The notes beneath the pieces were generated by a model. That model made no database searches and had not been told where the DNA came from. It saw nothing but the letters and a program-made list of their open reading frames with translations. A stretch of 64,000 nt of DNA from Castor canadensis (lineage: Eukaryota > Chordata > Mammalia > Rodentia > Castoridae): assembly GCF_047511655.1 (NCBI RefSeq), contig NC_133401.1, forward strand, positions 13,858,001 through 13,922,000, read 5' to 3'. The translations under genes were made by a program, and so were the position numbers. This document shows, piece after piece, positions 1-13,300 of the stretch (position 1 is its first letter; each line of letters opens with the position of its first letter).

Positions 1-270
1 ATGGAAAAATATATCAGACATATTTGCATGGTTTTAAGAGGAATTAAAAAGCAAACATCTGAGTATATCCTTTATGATTTCATGTATATATAGCACAAAA
101 GCAGGAAAAACCAATCCATCCTGTTAGAAAGTGGTGGTTGCCCTTAGGAAGTGGGAGAATAGTGGTGACAGGGGACTCAGAGGAGTAGAGGTGTTGGAAA
201 TGTTTTGTTTCTTGATCTGTGTATTGGTTACATGGGTGTGTTTGGTTTAAGAAAATCTATTGACTTGTGT
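1..270 (+). mobile_element. old L1 3'-end fragment
   Basis: The stretch with 'ggtggttgccctt..ggaaatgttttgtttcttgatctgtg..ggttacatgggtgt' is the familiar sense-strand 3' end of old mammalian L1 (L1M) elements. It runs off the left edge. Confidence 0.6.
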
Positions 271-274
271 ACTT

Positions 275-597
275 TCTCTTTTTTTTCAGAGCTGGGTATT
301 GAACTCAGGGCCTTACACCTGCCAGACAGGAGCTCTACCACTTGAGCCTTACCTCGAACCCTTTTTATGTTTGTTACTTTTGAGATAGGGTCTTGTTTTT
401 GCCAAGCTGGCTTGGACCTTGATTCTCCTATTTGTGCTTCCCTGCATAGATGGAGATGACAGGCATGTGTCACCATGCCCAGCCATTGATTGAGATGGGG
501 TCTTATGAACTTTTCTCCTAAGTTGTCCTCCAACCACTATACTCTTGATTTCCACCTCTCAAGTAGCTAGGATTGCAGGCTTGAGCCACTGTGCACT
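275..597 (-). mobile_element. B1+B1+ID trimeric SINE
   Basis: On the minus strand two consecutive B1 units (junction near 483) are followed by one ID unit and a poly(A) tail (the T run at 282-288). Confidence 0.75.
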
Positions 598-636
598 TTT
601 TTGTGTATATGTGGTTCAGTAAAAGTATTGAAAAAC

Positions 637-730
637 TTGGCTGGGTGCATAGTTCAAGTGATAGAACACTTGCTTACGAAGCATAAGACCCTGAGTTCAA
701 ACTTGAGTACTGCCAAAAGAAAAAAAATAA
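637..730 (+). mobile_element. ID SINE
   Basis: tRNA-like unit (GGCTGGGTGCATAGTTCAAGTG..GAGTTCAAACTTGAGTACTGCC) with an A-rich tail. Confidence 0.75.
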
Positions 731-904
731 ACCCATAAAACTTGTCATCACCAAGAAGTGAAGTATTGCTATAGTCCCCCACCCAGTCACATTCCCCTCC
801 CTCCTCCAGGTGGAATAAACCACTCCCTTATCTTCTGTATATGTCTTTCCTTAGCTTCCCTTATAGCCATATGACCAGCAGGAATGTTTCTGTACTGTAG
901 ACTT

Positions 905-1500
905 GGGTTTTAAACTTACAAAAACAAAATCTAGTGTGTATCCTTTTGTGTCTGATTTCTTTGAATAACATGGTATTGAGGGTCACCTGTGTGACTAAGC
1001 ATAGTTATTGTCCTTTCCTGACAGAGTCTTGTTATGTAAGCCCAAACTGGCCTCAAACTCAGGATCCTCCTGTCTCCTCCCAACTGCTGGGATTATGGTG
1101 TGCACCACCGGGCTGGGCCACTATGGTCCTTTATTTTCACTGATGTGTAATATTTCACCATGTGAGTGACACCATTTGTTTCTGATGCCAGTGTTAATGG
1201 ATATTGCATTTTTTTGTTTTTTTTGGTGGCACTGGGGTTTGAACTCAGGCCCTCACACTTGCTAGGCAGGCACTGGAGCCACTCTGCCAGCTATTGCATT
1301 GTTCCCTTTGAGGCTTGGACAGGCTGCCATGAATGTTCTTGTACATGCCTCTCCCAGCATGCCCTGTGCGACAGCCTCATCTCACTAATTATAAGACACA
1401 TTGTTGCACGACACCTTTGTAACGATTTTGAAGTGGACTACATTTTAAGAGTTTTCTGGCTACACATTTTCCTTCTTAGTAACACAGGAAAGGATGATCA
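905..1500 (-). mobile_element. old L1 fragment interrupted by B1 (1018-1125) and ID (1209-1295)
   Basis: 'gtgtatccttttgtgtctgatttctttgaataacatg' and 'gccatgaatgttcttgtacatgcc' are antisense L1 ORF2/3' end phrases. Two minus-strand SINE units split them. Confidence 0.5.
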
Positions 1501-1564
1501 GATGTGAGGCCTTTTGCAGTTCTTTGGACATTGGGTTTCAGTAGCCTCTTGGATAAAATCACAG

Positions 1565-1755
1565 GTGCTGGGCTCCATGGTAGAGGGGGTGCCTAACATG
1601 TACAAGGCCCTAGGTTCGTTCCATCCTCAGCACTGGAAAAAAATGACAGGTGGACTGGTGGCGGAGTAGCTCAAGTGAGCACCCATCTAGTAAGCTTGAG
1701 GCCCTGAGTTCAAGCCCCAGTGTTGCAAAAACAAACAAAAAAACAAATAAAACAC
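1565..1755 (+). mobile_element. two adjacent ID SINEs
   Basis: The first unit is 1565-1650 and the second 1652-1755. Each has a B-box-like GGTTCGTTCC or GAGTTCAAGCC and an A-rich tail. Confidence 0.7.
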
Positions 1756-1784
1756 AGGTTTTGTCTTAGGCAGAAAGCGACTCC

Positions 1785-2065
1785 TAACCTCTGGGGTCCA
1801 TTTTCTCCACTTAGCTTAATTGAGATACAATTCATAGATCATACATTTTCATAGTTAAAGTATACAGTGGGTTTAGCAGTCTGTTCACAGAGCTGTGCGA
1901 CCAACACCACAATGAATTTCACAGCATTTTCATCACTCTTTCCTAAATCCCGTACTTCTTAGCAGTTACTTCCCTCTTTCTGGCTACTGGCAATGACAAA
2001 TCTACTTTCTATCTCTGTAGATTTATCTCTTCCCAGCATTTTATAGAAATGGAATCATGATACAG
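1785..2065 (-). mobile_element. old L1 3'-end fragment
   Basis: 'cttaattgagatacaattcatagatcatac..agctgtgcgaccaacaccac..agaaatggaatcatgatac' is the reverse-complement signature of L1M 3' ends. Confidence 0.75.
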
Positions 2066-2397
2066 TGCTGTGGATATTTAGATAAAGACTTCCATCTTGG
2101 GGCTTAGGGCAACCCAGAGCCTTATGGCATGACAGTGCTGTGCAAAAGAGAGAGTGCACGTGGTAGAGGTGCTCATAAGGACAGGAGCTCCTTGCTGGTT
2201 CTAGTCCCCCAGGGCTCAGGCCACTAGTGTCCTCAAAGATGAACTTGTAGCTGGCTGGGTAGGGGATTCCTTGGGAGATGCATGGCCTATGGATCTTCTC
2301 CTGAGCCCTGTGTGCCACCCATGCAATGTCTGATTCTGAGTGTGTCAGTTTCTCTACTCTGAGCCTCAGTTGTTTTACAAGGAAAACCTAAAATAGC
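2066..2397. other. no recognisable feature
   Basis: Non-repetitive-looking sequence in the presumed C19orf47 intron. The end (2335-2397) has faint MIR character (CTCTACTCTGAGCCTCAGTTGTTTTAC). Confidence 0.4.
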
Positions 2398-2525
2398 ATG
2401 AGCCCAGCATGGGGCTGCATGCTGGTAATCCCAGCACTGGGGAGGCTGAGGCAGGAGGATCTAGAGTTCAAGGCCAGCCTGGGCTACATACAGTCTGGGA
2501 GACCCTGTCTCAAAAAAAAAAAAAA
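2398..2525 (+). mobile_element. B1 monomer SINE
   Basis: 'aatcccagcactggggaggctgaggcaggaggatc..gagaccctgtctcaaaaa' is a complete 7SL-like B1 with a poly(A) tail. A truncated ID (2547-2613) with an (AAAT)n tail follows. Confidence 0.85.
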
Positions 2526-2674
2526 ATATATATATGTATATATATGGGGGTGTGGCTCAAGAGGCTCTGAGTTAAATCCCCAGTATCATTAAAAAATAAA
2601 TAAATAAATAAAAGCATGGATTGTTAGGTATAGTGTTATCTCCCATGACAAAGAAAAAAGAAGTTGCCAATAGT

Positions 2675-2890
2675 AGCTGGGCACCAGTGGCTCACACCTG
2701 TAATCCTAGCTACCAAGGAGGCAGAGATCAGGAGGATCGCGGTTCGAAGTCAGCCCAAGCAAATAGTCATCACGATCCCATTTGAAAATACCCAATACAA
2801 AATGGTTGGCAGGGTGTCTCAAGGGGTAAAGTGCCTGCCTTAGCAAGTATGAGGTCCTGAGTTCAAGTCCCAGTACCACCAAAAAGACAA
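2675..2890 (+). mobile_element. B1+ID dimeric SINE
   Basis: The B1 unit (AGCTGGGCACCAGTGGCTCACACC) joins an ID unit at about 2803, ending CCCAGTACCACC and an A-rich tail. Confidence 0.85.
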
Positions 2891-3149
2891 AACAACTACA
2901 AAAAAAAAAACCAAAAAACCCAAAACCCTCATTTTTTTGTACACCATCAGTTATGAGGTAGATCTTAGTTTCAGAGGTGGTGAAATGTGAAAAAGAAAAT
3001 GTTATATTTGGAATCACTGATCTTACCTAAAACTGGGGCTGAAAAGTCAGGGTCAAGTCGAGAGTCCTACTCAAGAGGCTGGGAAAGAAGTTTAGAAACA
3101 GTCATGGGATCTGTCATGGCTCTATGTTTTGTTTCTGTTTTTGTTGTTT

Positions 3150-3225
3150 GCTTTTTAGGTATGGAACCCGGGGTCTCGTGCTAAACATACAACTGTCTCA
3201 CTGAGCCATAACCCCAGCCTAGCTC
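3150..3225 (-). mobile_element. ID SINE
   Basis: Antisense ID unit with decayed B box (GTATGGAACCCGGGGTCTCGTGC). Confidence 0.6.
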
Positions 3226-3314
3226 CAAATTTAGTGATGGTGGTACAAACAGTGACAATAAAATACTAGTAATAAAAGCTGACATGGGTTGGGGGACATT
3301 TTCTGGGTCAGACA

Positions 3315-3652
3315 CCACTTAAAGGCTTATATGTGTGTAATCCCAGCTACTTGGGAAGTAGAGACAGAAGGCTCATGGTTCAAGGCCAGTGTAGGCAAAA
3401 GTTCTTATCACCCTATCTCAAAAAGAAACTATATGTGGTGGTTCATGCCTGTAATCCTAGCCACTTGGGAGGCAGAGATAGAGGAGGACTAAAGTTTGAA
3501 GCCAGCTGGGGAAAAGTTAGTGTGAGAACCTATCTGAAAAATAAACTAAAAGCAAAAGGGCTGGGTGCGTGGCTTAAGTGGTAGAGTACTTGCCTAGCAA
3601 GCTTGAGGTTATGTGTTCAATTCCCAGTACCACCAAAATTTTTTTTTTCTTT
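3315..3652 (+). mobile_element. B1+B1+ID trimeric SINE
   Basis: First B1 to about 3428, second B1 (TATGTGGTGGTTCATGCC..) to about 3558, then an ID unit ending CCCAGTACCACC. Confidence 0.75.
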
Positions 3653-4287
3653 TTGAGTCTGCACAGTGACCCAAGGACTTTGGTACTGTTACTGCTAAAA
3701 GATCAGCTCCATGAGGGCAGGAGTGTCATATTGTGTCCTGTGGTATCCCCATTGCCTGGAACAGGACCTAACTTATGCTGAGTGCCCAGTAAAATACTTG
3801 TTAAATGTACAGTATTATCCCAAACCAAGCACTGACTGTTGACCGAGCTGGTATTCGAACTGACACCTTGAAGACTGTGCTAGTAACTTGCATGCCTCTT
3901 CCTGGGTCCAGCTGCTCCTGCAGCAGGCGGGGGTTTGCTGAAGCTGGTGGGCTGGTTCTGTGACCTTCCTCTCATTTCCTTCCAATCAGGGACCGGCCAG
4001 GCACGAGGGATCCTGTCCCAGCTCCAGGGCAGGGCTGAGCCTCTTAGCATCACTCCCTGGACTTAGTTGTTCAATCTCTCCTGCCTCCATTTCTCCATTG
4101 GCAGATGGGGGAGTCCCTGTACTGCTTGACACACAGTTAGTTAGAAGGGCCTGCTTCCATCCCCTGCAGAGCATGCAGCAGGTGCCCTGGCAGGAGAGGG
4201 ACTTTTAATTGGGGCCACTGCTGCTGCAGTTTTGTTGCTGTTCTTCTCTAGAGAGGAGTGTGAATAACAAACCCTGTCCATCCCCAG
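3653..4287 (+). other. C19orf47 intron, MIR/L2-like traces
   Basis: 3670-3830 (GAGGGCAGGAGTGTCATATTGTG..GAACAGGACCTA..GAGTGCCCAGTAAAATAC) resembles an L2 3' end on the + strand. The remainder up to the SAM exon shows no repeat. No convincing ATG-bearing exon was found. Confidence 0.4.
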
Positions 4288-4375
4288 CCACTTCTGAGTG
4301 GATCCAGTTTTTTAAGGAAGCTGGCATTCCTCCAGGACCTGCTGTTAATTACGCCGTGATGTTTGTGGATAACAG
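4288..4375 (+). CDS. C19orf47: C19orf47 exon: start of SAM domain
   Basis: The acceptor TCCCCAG ends at 4287 and the donor GTGAGG starts at 4376. The exon encodes ATSEWIQFFKEAGIPPGPAV, then NYAVMFVDN and part of an Arg codon. The first two bases (CC) complete an Ala codon begun in the previous exon, and the last two (AG) are completed by G at 4482. This is helix 1-2 of the SAM fold (WIQFF and the NYA..F core). Confidence 0.93.
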
Positions 4376-7300
4376 GTGAGGTGGCTGATGGAACAGGGCA
4401 GGGGGAGGTAGGAGCTGGCTGGCCCGCCCAGTGTGGCCCCCTTCGGCCCCCTTCGGGCCTCACTGAGGACTCTCCTGGCAGGATCCAGAAGAGCATGCTG
4501 CTGGACCTCAACAAGGAGATCATGAATGAGCTGGGCGTGACCGTAGTGGGGGACATCATCGCCATCCTCAAGCATGCCAAGGTGGTGCACCGCCAGGTGG
4601 GCACCCTGCCTAGCCCCACTGTCCCTGGGTTTAGCATGGAGGAGGAGGAGGAGACAGTTGCAGAGCCAGTAGGAGGCCTTGCAGCAAAGGCAGGTCGTCC
4701 TGGGTTCATGGTCACATTATCTAAACTTCTCTGAGCCTTATTTTCTCTGTCTCCTCTGTGCAAAGTGCAAACCTGTCTCGAAGGGTGGTTGTGAGTATTA
4801 AGTCATCAGGCATGGTACAAAATGCCTGAATCAGGTATCAGGAAGACTCTCTTCAGTATTGTCATTGCTAGTTCTTATCTTCATGATAGCTATAACCTTC
4901 TCAATGACCCTCTCTGTCCCCAGGCAGGAGCTTCTGTGGAACTTGGGTGGTAGCCTGAACATTTCGGTGTTGCCCCTCCACTTACAGTGATCCACCTTTC
5001 TGGGGCTCTCTGAACAGGCTGTTCACATACCCCTCATAGGGTGGCAGTGGCTGTCTACCAGGGAGTGACATGGCACTCCTGTGCCAGACCTGGAGGAGAG
5101 TGCTCACTATGTTATAGGAGTGAGTACTTGCCAGGCACTTGCTGTGTACTACTGGGCCCTGACTCCACCCTTTGTACACATGAACTCTATGACCCCTCTC
5201 TCCATTGGACCCAGAGGCGGCCTCTCAGAAACCCACTTTGCCTAGTGATGGCTGCTGAGCTGCTTCTGGTCCCTCCTAGTAGCTTCCTCCAGCCCAGGGA
5301 CAGGCCTTCACCTGTCCATTATCCAGAACAGGATTCCACAGTGAGGACTTCCTCAAAGAGGGACATTAACTCAGTTGGAAATGTCAATGAGCAAAAAAAA
5401 ACAATTTTTTTTTCTTAAATTTTATCATCAGTGCTAGGGATCAAACATAGGGCCTGAAACATGCTAGACAAGAACTACATCTCCAGCCTTGTATTTTCTT
5501 TAAACTTTTATAGAATCATTTTTGATTTCTAGAAAAATTCTGATATCAGTACAGTAAGTTTCCTTACCTCCTTCACCCAGCTCCCATTGATGTCACCATC
5601 TTAGGTTGCCATGTACAGTTCTCAACTAAGAAGAAAGCACTACCACACAACTAATGATGACACATTATTTGGATTCCATCAGTGTTCCCCAGTAGTTTGT
5701 TCCAGGATCAAATCCAGGCAACCACACTGTGTTTACTTATCATGTCTTCATAGTCTACTTTGATAGGTGATAGTTTCTTAGTCTTTCCTTGTATGAAACT
5801 TTGACAGTTCTTTTTTTTTGGTGGGACTGGGGTTTGAACTCAGGGCTTCTAGCTTGTCAAGAAGGTGCTCTACCACTTGAGCTGCACCTCCAGTCCATTT
5901 TGCTCTGGTTATTTTGGAGGTGGGGGTCTCATGGACTATATGCCCAGGGTTGCTTTGAGCCTTGATCTTCTCAATCTCAGCCTCCAAAGCAGCTGGTATT
6001 GTAGGCTTGAGTCACCTGCAGCTGGCTAAGTTGTTTGTTTTTTTCAGTGCTGGGAATTGAGCCTAGGGCTTCATGCATACTAGGCAAGCTCTCTACCCCA
6101 TAGCTATATCCTCAGTTCATCCTTGATAGTTTAAGGAATCCTGGTCACAGCCAGATATGGTGGTTCATGCCTAATAGTCCTACCTACTGGGGAGGTGGAC
6201 ACAGGAGGATCACAGTTCAAGGCCAGTTCAGGCAAAAAGTTTGTGAGAATCCATCTCAACCAATAAAAAGCTGGGCATGATGGTGTGTGCCTGCCATCCC
6301 AGCTCAGGCAAGCCCAGCTCTATTTGAAAAATAACTAAAGCAAGAAGGGCTGACAGCATGGCTCAAGTGGTAGAACACCTGCCTAGCAAGCATCAGCCCT
6401 GAGTTCAAATCCCAGTATGGCCAAAAAAAAGGTACCAATTAGGTATTTTGTGGATTGGCCCTCGGTTTGGGGATATGTGATGCTGCCTCCCACTCAGGAG
6501 CAAGATTGTTCATGCCTATAGTGCCAGCATTTGGGAGGCTTGAGTCAGGAGGCATGAAAGTTCTAGGCCAGCCTGGACTACATAGTGAGACTCTGTCTCA
6601 AAAAAAAAAAAAAAACAAAAAACCAAAAAACAAACAAGAAGCAAGTCGGGCACTGGTGGCTCATGTCTGTAATCCTAGCTACTTGGGAGGTTGAGATAGA
6701 GAGGATTGTAGTCCAGGGCTAGGCAGGCTGGGGAAATAATTCTAGAGACCCCATCTCTAAAATCAAAATGAAGGTGTAGTTCAAGCAGTAGAGTGCCTGA
6801 TTTACAAACACAAAGCCCTGAGTTCAAATCTCAGTCCCATCAAAAACAAAAACAAGACAAAATAAAAAACAAAAAAAGGAAAATGAGCTAGTTCATCTCT
6901 TTTCTAGCACTCAGATTCTGATCATCCAGTTGTCTCTCAGATCTCTGGGTTTCCAGTTCTGCTGTACTAATCTCAGTGCTGTTTTTTATAGGACATGTGC
7001 AAAGCTGCCACTGAGTCGGTGCTCTGCAGCCCCAGCCCCGTCCCAGGCGAGCTTCGCCGTGGCGCCTCTAGTGGTGAGTCCCGTCTGTTCCATCCTCCTT
7101 ACATCATTGCACTCTGTCACTGATGAGATGGGTTTGATTGTCTTGTCCCTCCTGTAGTTTGCAGAGATGGAAGCAAAGTCTTCTGAGGCTCTCTTCTCTG
7201 AGGGAAAAAAACTAAGGTGGGCAGCAAGTGGCTGCTGTTCCAGTTCCTTCTTTTTTTATTTTTATTTTCAGTGGTATTGGGGTTTGACTCAGGACCTCAA

Positions 7301-10300
7301 GCTTGCTAGACAGGTGCTCTACCACTTGAGCCACTCTGCCAGTCCTTTTTTGTGATGGGTTTTTTTCCAGATAGAGTCTCTCAGAACTATTTGCACAGGC
7401 TGGCTGGAACCTCAATCCTCCTGATCTCTGCCTCCTGAGTAGCTGGGATTATATGTGTGAGAGACCTGCAGCCGGCTGTGCCAGTCCCTTTTCATTCACA
7501 GTACTTATGTTCTATGAAGTCGTTGAGAACACTGAATTAGTGACTACTGAGTCACTGTTCCCAGGGGGAATAACAGGTTAGGTTCCTTAAAGCCTCTTGT
7601 CATAGCACTTTCATTGGCTGATCAATACATAACCTCATTCTATTCATTTATTTGTTTTGAGGCATGATCTCACTTTGTAGCCCAGACTGGCCTGTAACTC
7701 AGGATTCTCCTGCCTCAGCCTCCTGAGTGCTGAGATTATAGGCAAGCACCACCATGCCCAGCTTATTATTAGTATTAGTATTATTCTTTTTGGTGGTGCT
7801 TGGTATTGAACTCAGGGCCTTGCACAGGCTAAGCACTGTACCACTGAGCTATACGCCCAGTCCATATAACCCTATTATTAATTTTTTTTTTTTGCTTTCA
7901 TCTTTCTTAGTTTTTGGAAACAAACTATTTTTTTCTACTTTTTATTAATATACATTACCATGTAACCTTATTTTATGCATGTTTATTTGTGTGTGTGTGT
8001 GTGTGTGTGTGACTGGGGTTTGAACTCAGGACCTTACACTTGTTAACCAAGTGTTCTACTGCTTGAGCCATGTCCCCAGTCCATGTGTGTTTCTTTTTCT
8101 TTTTTTTTAATTTTTAATTTTGTTTTTTTTTTGGTAGAACTGGGGTTTGAACTCCGGGCTTCATGCTTGCAAAGTGGGCACTCTACCACTTGAGGCATAC
8201 CTCCAGTGCAATTTGGTCTGGTTATTACGTATGAGCAATTATTTCTTTTTTGGCAGTACTGGGGTTTGAACTTAGGGTCTCATGCTTTTTAGACAGGTAC
8301 TCTTATCACCTCAGTCATACCTCTAGCTGGTGTGGTTATTCTGGAGATGGGGTTTCGTGAGCTATTTGCCTGGACTAGCCTGGAACTACCATCCTCTTAA
8401 TCTCAGCCTCCCAAGTAGCTAGGATTATAGATGTGAGCCACTGGCACCCAGCTGTGTATTTCTCTTTAGACACCTTAGTCACTATATATTGTTGATTCAT
8501 TAACATTGAACTCATAGCCAACAAACAGCACCAGAACTCATTGTTGAACAACACTTATCTCATGAATATGTTTTCCATTAGACATATCACAGCCTTTCTA
8601 CACTTGGGAGCACCAGACTACACCTCAGCACCATTCTTGGGGCCATTTTAAATAGCACAGTCATCAAGAAAAATCACAGAAAGACAAACAGTGTTCACAT
8701 TTATGGCACTAACTAGGCTGTGGAAAGGACGTTTGCTTACAGTGTGGAAGCCGAGGCCAGAAGGCAGCGTGATGGGTAGCACGGTTCTCACCGTGCAAGT
8801 CTGAATGATTGCAGAAACACCAACGTGTTGATTTTGGGGCTACAGTGCATTTTAGTGAGTAGGCGAATTTGCAAATACAGAATTTGTGAATGATAAGATC
8901 AACTATATACTTTTGCTTTTTCAGCAATATGACACCTTATTTTTTAAAAATAAAATGTTTCCCTCCCTATAATGAATACATCCTAATAAAAATTTTTTAT
9001 AATAAAATGCTAAAATTTAGCATACATTCCTGTTAGCCTTTTCTGCTTGACATGCAACCTCACAACTGGTTCTTTTTTCTTTTCTTTCTTTTTCTTTTTT
9101 TTTTTTTTTTTGAGAGGAAGGGGGACTTACTCTGTAGCCCAGGCTCTCCTCAAACTCTTAAACATCTGGTTTCAAGTGATCCTTCCACTTTCTGAGTAGC
9201 TGGGACTATAGGTACTGTGGATTTAAACACAGACATTTATTTCTCATGAGTTTATGGGTTGGCCATCCAGTTCCTCAGTGGTCCTATGCAGCTAATTTGA
9301 AGTTAGGTGATCAAGTATGGTTCTGGTTACATGTCTAGTGGTTGGCTTCATGTCATCTGGGTCAACAGGGGTGACTTAGACAATGCCACTTACTATGTAG
9401 CAGACTAGCCCAAGCATGTTCTCACAGTGGAAGTCTCAAGATTCCCAAAAGTAGCATAAGAGGGCAGGCCCCAATGTACAAGTACCTTTTATGCCCCTGC
9501 TTACATAGCATTTGCTCTTGTCTGATTGACCAAAATAAGTTACGTGGCTAAGCCAAGTCAGCATGGGCAGGGCCCCTCCAAAGGAGTGGATGCAGGAAAG
9601 CTGAGCAAACCAGGGCTCATTTCTGCGACAGTCCCACAACATATATGCAGAAAAGGGTTTGATCATAATGGCACAGGTGAGTGACTTTCAGAGATGGGAC
9701 ACCCATGCAGCCAGCATCTGATGCAGAAACAGCCGTGACCCAGAGTCATCCACATGCTCCCTCCCAGTTATGTTGCCTCTCCAGGGTGGCACCCCTGCCC
9801 TGATTGCTAACAGCATGGATTAGTTTCACCAGTCTTTCAAGTCCTCGTTGATGACATTTCAATAACTTTCTGTAGTAGTCTTTAATAGTCTTTATGTCTT
9901 TAGTAGTTTAAAATAGGTTTCACAGCCAGGCAGCAGTGGCTCACACCTGTAATCCTAACTACTCAGGAGGCAGAGATCAGGAGGATCGCAGTTCGAAGCC
10001 AGCCTGGGCAAATAACTTGTGAGACTGTATCTCAAAAATACCCATCACAAAAATGGGCTGTTGGATTGGCTCAAGGTGTAAGCTCTGAGTTCAAACCTTA
10101 GAACTGAAAAAATGAAATAAAATATGTTTCACAAATGAAAATGTGGGCTGGGAATGTAGCTTAGCGGTCGAGTGCTTGCCTAGCATGTGCAAGCCCCTGG
10201 ATTCAATTCCTAGCACCAAAAAAAAAAAAAAAAAGTATATTTACTCAAGAACTAGTGAAGAAAGTAGGCAATTGAGAGGAGGAAAAAGGAAAAGAAAGAA

Positions 10301-13300
10301 AGGGGTGGGGAAGAGCACTCCAAAAGATCATTCCCGATAAGATCACTTGTATGCATTTCATAACAGGGCAGAGTCAAGATCCTGAAGTAAATCCCTTTTA
10401 CTACCAAAAAAAGAGAATGTTTTAGGCACTGGGAATACAGCAGTATTCAGTCAATGTTTCCTCAGGGAGCATGTGTTCTTATGGGGCGTCTACCAGTAAG
10501 GGTAGAAATACAATTTCCTGTCAAGAAATGATAAGGGTAGATAGTGTGGGCAGGATGATAGAGGTGGTGGGGTGCTGGTTTGAATGGGGAGGTCAGGGGA
10601 CTTTTCTCTGAGGAGTTGCCATCCAAGACAGAGGGAGCCAGGTGTGGCAGTGCACTGTGATCCCAACACTCGGGAGGCTGAGGCAGGAGGATTGTGAGTT
10701 CCAGACCAGCCTGGGATACATCAGGAGACTCTGAATCAAAAAATTAAAAAGAAAATACAGTGAGTCTGTTGGTACTTGGGGAACTGCATTCTGTGCAGAA
10801 GGAGCCGCATGTGCCCCAAGAAGGCACCCACTTTGTGGGTGAGAAGATCCTGGAGGTGGGTGTGGCTGAAGCAGCTCGGGGAGCTGGGGGGATTCTGGTC
10901 TAGGGCCTCAGGAAAGGCTCCCAGGGCAGGGAGGGGTGGATTGGTTCCTGGGAAGATGAAGAAGACACTGCACCCCCCAGCATCCTCATCTCCCCAGGGT
11001 GACCCCAGCTGCCCCTTGCTTATTCAGCCCAGTGCTCACCTTCTCTGCCCTGGCCAAGACTGTTGGATTCAGGCCTTCCTCCCAGGGCTCCACCTCACCA
11101 TACTGTCTCCTTTCTTCCCTGCAGCTGCCTCTCGAATGATCACCAACAGCCTGAACCGTGACTCCCCACCTGGCACTCCCCCCAGGCGGCCGGACACGAG
11201 CACCTCCAAGATCTCTGTCACTGTGTCCAACAAGATGGCAGCAAAGAGTGCCAAGGCCTCCGGTGAGGGGACTCAGGCAGATGGTGGGAGGAGCTGGAGG
11301 TGAATGTGTTGACATGTGTTTGGGGTCATGCTCTCCATGCTGCAAAGCCACAGGGTGTTCAGTGTTTGGACTTGAATCACCTCTGTGAACTTAGTCACCA
11401 CACCTCTGTGAGCCTCATTTCCAGGACAGTGGAAAGCATTTGAGAGAGAGTACTGAAGTACGTGTGTGTTACACTTCAGTGGCTCAGGTTTTTGTTTTGT
11501 TTTGTTTTTTGGGACCAGGTCTCACTGTGTACCCCAGGCTGGCCTCAGTCTTTCAATCCTCCTGCCTCAGCCTCCTGAGTGCTGGGGTTACAGGTGGGCC
11601 CCATCATATCCAACCACTCAGTTTTTCTTTTTCAGGCAGTACTAGGGTTTGAACTCAGGGCTTCATGCTTGCTAGGCAGGTGCTCTACCACTTGAGCCAT
11701 ACCTCTAACCCAACTCAGTCTTTTTTTAACACATGTTCTCTGAGCTCCCACTGGTGCTGGGCCTTGTGCTCGATGCCTGGGGTCAAAGGCAGCCAGAGAG
11801 ATCCTTTACTACCTTCAGTCCAATCCTGAGATCCTGAGCCCTGGCTGTGACGTAACAGGGCTTTACCTTATTCAGATCATGAAGCCCAGCCTTCCTCATG
11901 TAGGGTCCTGCACTATGTATTCATTTCTTTGTCTTCTTCCCCCCTTGCCACCCCCATGGTACTGGAAATTGAACTCAGTGCCTCAAGTTTGCTACACAGG
12001 CACTCTACTACTTGTGTGATGCCCTCCTGGACTCATCTCTTGCATCCCTTCCTCTTGCCCGTTGGCACCCTCCAACTCCTTCTCAGTGTGGGTCTTCACC
12101 CTTCATGTCCTCATGTCCCTTCCCCTGGAGCACTCTTTCCGCCAGGACCTCCCCATGGCTGGCCTCTATTTCTCTTTCCAGTCTCAGCTTGAAAGCTGAG
12201 ACTAGGACTCCAGTCTCTGGGCTCCTGAGTGACCCCCTCTCTCTGTCATGCTCTTATGTCTTTGTTGAACCCCTTCCCATATTGTGGTGTTAGAAGGCTC
12301 ATGTGGAAACTGAGACCCATGGAAGTGTTAATGCCCAGTGCTGTCATACACTGTCCCTGGCCATTGCATGGGCCTCCCCTTTGTGTGTGTAGAAGCCTCA
12401 CCCGTTCTGACCTTTGATTCATGTGCCATGAGCAAGAAAGTTAAGATTGAACTAATTGTATTCTTTTCTTTTTTTTTTTTGGTGGCGTTACTGGTGTTTG
12501 AATTCAGGACCTCATCCTTGCTAGGTGCTCTACCACTTGAGCCACTCCACCAGCCCTGTTTTGTGTAGAGTATTTTCGAGGTAGAGTCTTTCAAACTATT
12601 TGTCTGGGACTGGCTTCAAACCACTATCCTCCCAATCTCTGCCTCCTGAGTAGCTCGGATTACAGGCATGAGCCACTGACACCTGGCTACTTGTATTTTT
12701 AATCTAAGGTGTTGAAACAATGGTGATTTGGGAGGGACTGGCCCTTTTACTCCTTGACACTTTTGAGGGAATTCTTTTTTTAAAAAATTGAAGTTAAGCC
12801 AAGTGCCAGTGTCTCACACCTGTAATCTTAGCTACTTGGGAGGCTGAGATCAGGAGGATCACGGTTTGAGGTCAGCCCAGGCAAACAGTTCATGAGACCC
12901 CATCTCCAAAATAACCAGAGCAAAATGTACTGGAGGTGTGGCTCAAGCAGTCGGGCGCCTGTTTTGTAAGCACAAAGCCATGAGTTCAAACCCCATAAAA
13001 AAACCAAACAAACAAAATACACCTTTCTGGTAGCAGCTATCAGGTAGGCTGGACATAAAAGAAAATATGTGAAAGTATAATTTATTTTTGAATAATGCAC
13101 AGATGGTATGTATACAGTTTGGTTCCTTGTTAAAAAGTGAGCATGCAAAAAAAAGAAAAGCAGAAAAAAAAGTGTGCAGTTGTGAAAGCGGTCCCTATGG
13201 GGTTCTAGAACCTTTCCACTGCCAGTGGGTTCCCTGTAGACGGGGCTACAATGAGCATAGGAGGCCCACCACTGCCCAGAGGTCCTGAGTGCCTCCTGTG

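Noticed and set aside
10143..10340. Free-standing tRNA genes suggested by ID units with A/B-box-like sequence
   Set aside because: They end in A-rich tails, lie among many similar copies and lack a full cloverleaf. They are ID SINEs.
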